NCBI GenBank assembly: GCA_030704615.1
Contig: CM060731.1
Coordinates: 77,914,756-77,978,755 of the forward strand
DNA from: Takakia lepidozioides
Taxonomy: Eukaryota; Streptophyta; Takakiopsida; Takakiales; Takakiaceae
Direction of reading: 5' to 3'
Length of the DNA: 64,000 bases
Part shown: in pieces, positions 60,357 to 64,000 of the stretch
Numbering within the stretch: the stretch's first letter is position 1
How the letters are laid out: every line of letters begins with the position of its first letter
Notes under the pieces: model-generated
Databases searched by the model: none
What the model saw: the letters and a program-made list of their open reading frames with translations, nothing else
What the model was told of the DNA's origin: nothing
Translations under genes and position numbers: made by a program

Positions 60357-62430
60357 ATGGGGTCGGGCAAGCCGAAGCGAAAGCGGAACGGCCCAAAAGA
60401 TGATGATCCTGGTGAGCCCGATGGGGGCGACGTGTCACCGAGGCGGCCGTTTGAGGAAGCGATGCATGTTTCCAAAAACGAGGCCGCTCAAGAGCGGGAG
60501 GAATCCGAGGAGTCGGAGCCCGAGGAATCCTTGAGAGCTCCGACAAACCAAGAGATGCCTCCCATGCCGGCAGCCTTTTGGGAAGGGTTGTTGGCGCAGT
60601 TTGGCGGGACGTTGAAAGACGTGTTGAAGGCAGCTAATGCCACTTCCACTAAGGCAAAGTTTAAGGTGAAGCCTAAGGTGAAGCCTAAGGAACCCGGCAC
60701 CTTCGAAGGCGTCCAAAATCGGAAGGCACTCAACACCTGGCTCCTGGAGCTAGAGCAGTACTTCCGGGCGGCCAAGTTAAGTGACGAGGATCGGGTGGAA
60801 GTGGCTCCCACCTATTTGAGGGGCTATGCTCAACAATGGTGGCAGAAACGCCTTCACGACCGAGGTCCAAGCCCGGAAACCTTGAACTGGAGTGGGTTCA
60901 AGGAATTGATGAAGAGACAGTTTGTGCCCCTCAAAGCGTCCTGGCTTGCCCGGGACAAGATGAGGAATTTGAAGCAAACAGATGACATTCGGGGGTATGT
61001 CCAGGCTTTCAATGTGCTGTTGCTCGAAGTCGCGGACATGGCAGAACCAGAAATGGTCTTCAACTTTGTGGCGGGATTGGCCCCATGGGCCAAGCGGAAG
61101 TTGGAGGAGAAGCCACCCAAGACTTTGAACGAGGCAATTGAGAGGGCTGAATGTTTCTCGGATGTCCCTAGGGGTGAGAGACAAGGCCGTACGGAGCTGA
61201 ACCACAAGAAGACCCGGCGGGAAGGTGACTCCTTCCGACCGGAAAAGAAGTGGGATAGGCCACGCGGCGACAATGGCACGTGGAAATCGAAGGGAGGGCC
61301 TTCACTCGTCAAGGCGGCACCCGGTGCTTCGAAAGGAAAAGCGGGTGAAGCGGCTTATGGCGAACAGAAGGCGACCTTTGATGGAGTGTGCTTCAATTGC
61401 GGGGAGCCCGGGCACATGGCCAAGAAGTGCACGAAACCTCGACAATTGAACATGACTCGGGCAACCATGGAGCTGTCGGAAGATACCATCAGTCGCTTGG
61501 TGGAAGCGGTGGTCGCCTGGACTTGCAAGGTAGGCAACTATTCTTGTGAGTTGTATCAGGAAACTGACGCCCTACGTAAAGGGAGTCAGTTATTGTTCGT
61601 GGATGGGATAATATCCGGAACTAACGTGTCGTTGTTGGTGGACACAGGAGCGTCGCACTCCTTTATGACGCCGGTGGCGGCGCGAAAGTTGGGACTCCCG
61701 ACAAGTGACGTGGGGGCCTCTATTGAGGTGCGTTCTGCCAAAGGAGAACCACAGTTGGCGACAAGGTTGGCGTTTGATGTTCCTCTTCAACCGGGGAGTT
61801 GGGAGGGACGTGAGAACTTCACCATCTGCGAGATCGATGGAGTGGATCTCATTTTGGGGATGACCTTTTTGAGCAAATCCGGAGCGGTCATAGATGGCCG
61901 CAAGAGAGTAGTCACACTGCCATGTGGGAATGGTGGCGAGGTCTTACGAGTGTCGGAAACGCCCAAATCCGTGGGAGGGCGAATAAACCTTCTGTCAGCA
62001 AGGGAGTGGGCCGTAGAGGAGGCACACGAGCCCCAGTTTTTGCTCTACATTAGAGAAGTGAAGGGAGAAGGCGATGGGGAGCCGAGCCCAGATTGGATCA
62101 AGGGGATTTTGGAGAAATACCAGGATGTGATGCCGGAGGATTTACCAAGCGGTTTGCCACCGCGAAGAGGAGTTGACCACAAGATTGAGGTGATACCGGG
62201 ATCGGAACCGCCTGCCAAGGCGCCCTACCGGTTGAGCCACAGAGAGTTGGTCGAGCTGAAGACTCAGCTCAAAGATCTAATGTCAAAAGAGTACATCCGG
62301 CCGAGTAAGTCACCTTACGGAGCCCCGGTGCTATTTGTAGATAAAAAGGATGGGACGCTGCGGATGTGTGTTGATTACAGGGCTCTGAATAAGGTGACTA
62401 TCAAAAAACCAGTACCCTTTGCCAAGGATC
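60357..62430 (+). pseudogene. Ty3/gypsy gag-pol, truncated in reverse transcriptase
   Basis: From ATG 60357 one frame encodes gag ([31 protein letters not shown]), the zinc knuckle [14 protein letters not shown], the aspartic protease active site [12 protein letters not shown], and the start of reverse transcriptase ([33 protein letters not shown]). A run of six A at 62,403-62,408 appears to carry one extra base; in the shifted frame the usual YPLPRI follows and then homology ends. The YxDD catalytic motif, RNase H and integrase are missing. Gag and pol share one frame, as in many plant gypsy elements. It is non-autonomous as seen. The break abuts the minus-strand gene at 62.4 kb. Confidence 0.88.
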
Positions 62431-64000
62431 AGTGCTCTGAATGTCAAAGTGAAGAAATTCAACCAAGCGCGGGTAAACGGCGGGAGTAACATGCGCTCAA
62501 AGTCCTCCTCAGTCAATCCGAACAAGTGCTTTCTTCGCACCCCAAAAATTGGATGTGCCATAGGCATATGTCTAAGGTCTTCAGGCCGTGGGTCATCCAT
62601 GAGAATCAGCTGCACAAGTAGAGGCGGCGCATTTTGGTCGCTTGTGGCTTCAATGGCAACAGCAGAGGCGGCTTCTAGAACATGGTTGGCTTCCTCAATA
62701 GAAAACTCCATGGAATAATGAAAGGGTACAAATGACCACCGGCGGTCCGCAACGATCCGGTGGAGCTCATTATGCCAATCCAAATGGGGATTAATTTCTC
62801 CCACCCTAAGCCGGGGAAGTGTGAGGTCTTCAGCTCCGGGGCGAATTACCGGTGATGGCGATCGCCAAACTGCAAAAAGCGCCGTGCTATGTGAGAGAAA
62901 GACAGTCTGCTAGTCCGCAGTCTGTTGGATGACAGGACTTCCCATTGGCATGGGTTGCATGATGGGCTCTTGGAGAGGAGTCTGCAGGATGACAGGCTGC
63001 TTGTTGGGAGTCTGCTCTCTTGGAGTCTGCTGGATGACAGGCTGCTGAACGGGAGTCTGCTGGATGACGGCCTGCTGAATGGGAGTCTGCTGGATGGCAG
63101 ACTCAGCTGTCCCAGACGCATTCCCCCCCGACGCGTCTTCAATATGTAATGCCGCTATAGCAGCAGATGACCCAGGATACTTCAATAATATGTACTCTCG
63201 CACGCGGTCCACTTCCGCACGCACTGCAGTCGCTTGTAAATGAGCATCATTGCTAGGTTTCCGCCAAGCCTGAATGGCCCTACGAATAGAAACACGTTCA
63301 TCCTAGTACACGGCAGAGAACTTCGACATCAGGAATATGGACGTGGACTCTATATTCACCTCATGCAGCGGACTGGACTCACAGACCAGCAGACTGTAAT
63401 GTGTGTACGTAGGGTGGAGGCAACTAGTAGACTATACCAATGGACTGGACCAGCGGACTGACAAACGGTCTCAGTAAGTAATGCAGCGATATAAAACAGA
63501 CTAATTGACGAGCGGACTGAGCCAGCGGACTGAGGAGAGAATGCAGGGGACTGACCAGACTGAATAGGCAACGTGACCCCGATGATGGACTCAAACAACA
63601 CAGAGAACAGACTGGGCAGTCAGACTGACCATTACCTCCTCTACTTCATCATCGTCATCTTCATCTTCAAAGCTGTTCAACCAGTTCTGTTCCGCCTGTC
63701 GGATTAATGTGCGTAGCAGACCTGAATGGGCAACTCTGTAGAAATAACGGAAGAAGTCTGGATCCCCAATTGGTGGGCACTCTGGTGGGAAAAACCCAAA
63801 GTCAACGAGGCGCAATGTGCCAGGGCAGACTGGCCCTTCAGTGCTCTGTTGAGTTTTTGGTTTTGACCCTAAGCCGATGGCATGGGTCGCGATATTTGTG
63901 TGAGTCTGTTGCCGAGTCTGGTCAGGCAAGTCAATGTCCACTGGACTTGTCACCCCTTCCAGGCCCTGAGCAGATTCACTTTCAGTATCAGTACTGATGG
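62431..64000 (-). CDS. Unknown multi-exon gene, truncated at both sides
   Basis: Exon A, open at the window's right edge and ending at 63636 (donor GAG/GTAATG), is acidic ([14 protein letters not shown]) and reads [20 protein letters not shown]. Exon B (from 63302, acceptor TACTAG) joins in phase: [36 protein letters not shown], then a QQTP-type repeat to a TAG near 62,910. A third open segment (62,431-62,869, acceptor TTTTTGCAG) reads [35 protein letters not shown] and [19 protein letters not shown]. Joining B to it needs a weak donor (GTCCTG) in the last codons of B. The segment ends at FTLTFRAL where gypsy sequence begins. I recognise no family; a transposon-encoded accessory protein is possible. 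Confidence 0.45.
62915..63110 (-). repeat. About 30-bp coding repeat (QQTP motif)
   Basis: GTCTGCTGGATGACAGG-type units recur about six times on the plus strand and encode [11 protein letters not shown]-like repeats on the minus strand. Confidence 0.8.

Overview
This looks like nuclear DNA of a land plant. Introns follow GT-AG rules and most genes have plant-typical architectures: a C2-type phospholipase D, a YAK1 kinase, a RAMP4/SERP protein, a mitochondrial uS5 precursor, an OSB-type organellar ssDNA-binding protein and a PPR-DYW editing factor. The full HSEK/CGDCH/DYW deaminase implies C-to-U organelle RNA editing. The highly regular PLS-DYW array together with dense transposon debris would fit a lycophyte, fern, moss or other non-flowering lineage, but the species cannot be fixed from the sequence. 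I joined exons by eye from homology, splice signals and phase; no transcript evidence was available.

Layout. 0-5.6 kb, minus: 5' two-thirds of a phospholipase D gene that runs off the left edge, with LINE debris in its introns. 6.6-7.5 kb, minus: conserved protein of unknown function. 9.25-9.46 kb, plus: RAMP4/SERP. 10.2-11.05 kb, minus: orphan exons that read into a LINE. 11.8-12.5 kb: fold-back DNA element. 13.3-17.2 kb, minus: DUSP12/YVH1-like phosphatase with a GC-AG intron inside its active-site loop. 17.9-23.7 kb: mostly repeats (SINE, LINE remnants, an inverted dispersed pair). 24-29.5 kb, plus: GRF zinc-finger ORFs and a mitochondrial uS5 gene. 30-35.3 kb: repeats, including a roughly 520-bp tandem duplication. 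35.8-49.6 kb, plus: complete 17-exon YAK1-type kinase gene. 51.6-56.7 kb, minus: the OSB/PPR-DYW gene. 57.0-57.2 kb: DYW pseudogene. 57.7-59 kb: C-rich degenerate repeat. 59.6-62.4 kb: 5' part of a Ty3/gypsy element. 62.4-64 kb, minus: unknown gene abutting the broken element.

The most notable item is 51.6-56.7 kb. Exons for an organellar single-stranded DNA-binding (OSB) protein, meaning an OB-fold and PDF motif, lead in a consistent phase into one long exon. That exon starts with the second half of the PDF motif and continues without a stop into a complete PLS-type PPR-DYW editing factor. The predicted product is about 1,081 residues, joining ssDNA binding, ssRNA binding and cytidine deamination. 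I know of no description of this architecture.

A second theme is a LINE family seen as about a dozen 5'-truncated pieces in both orientations. Its ORF stop lies at the very 3' end of the element (CGTCTTATGAGTACA), followed by CT-rich sequence, so it has almost no 3' UTR.
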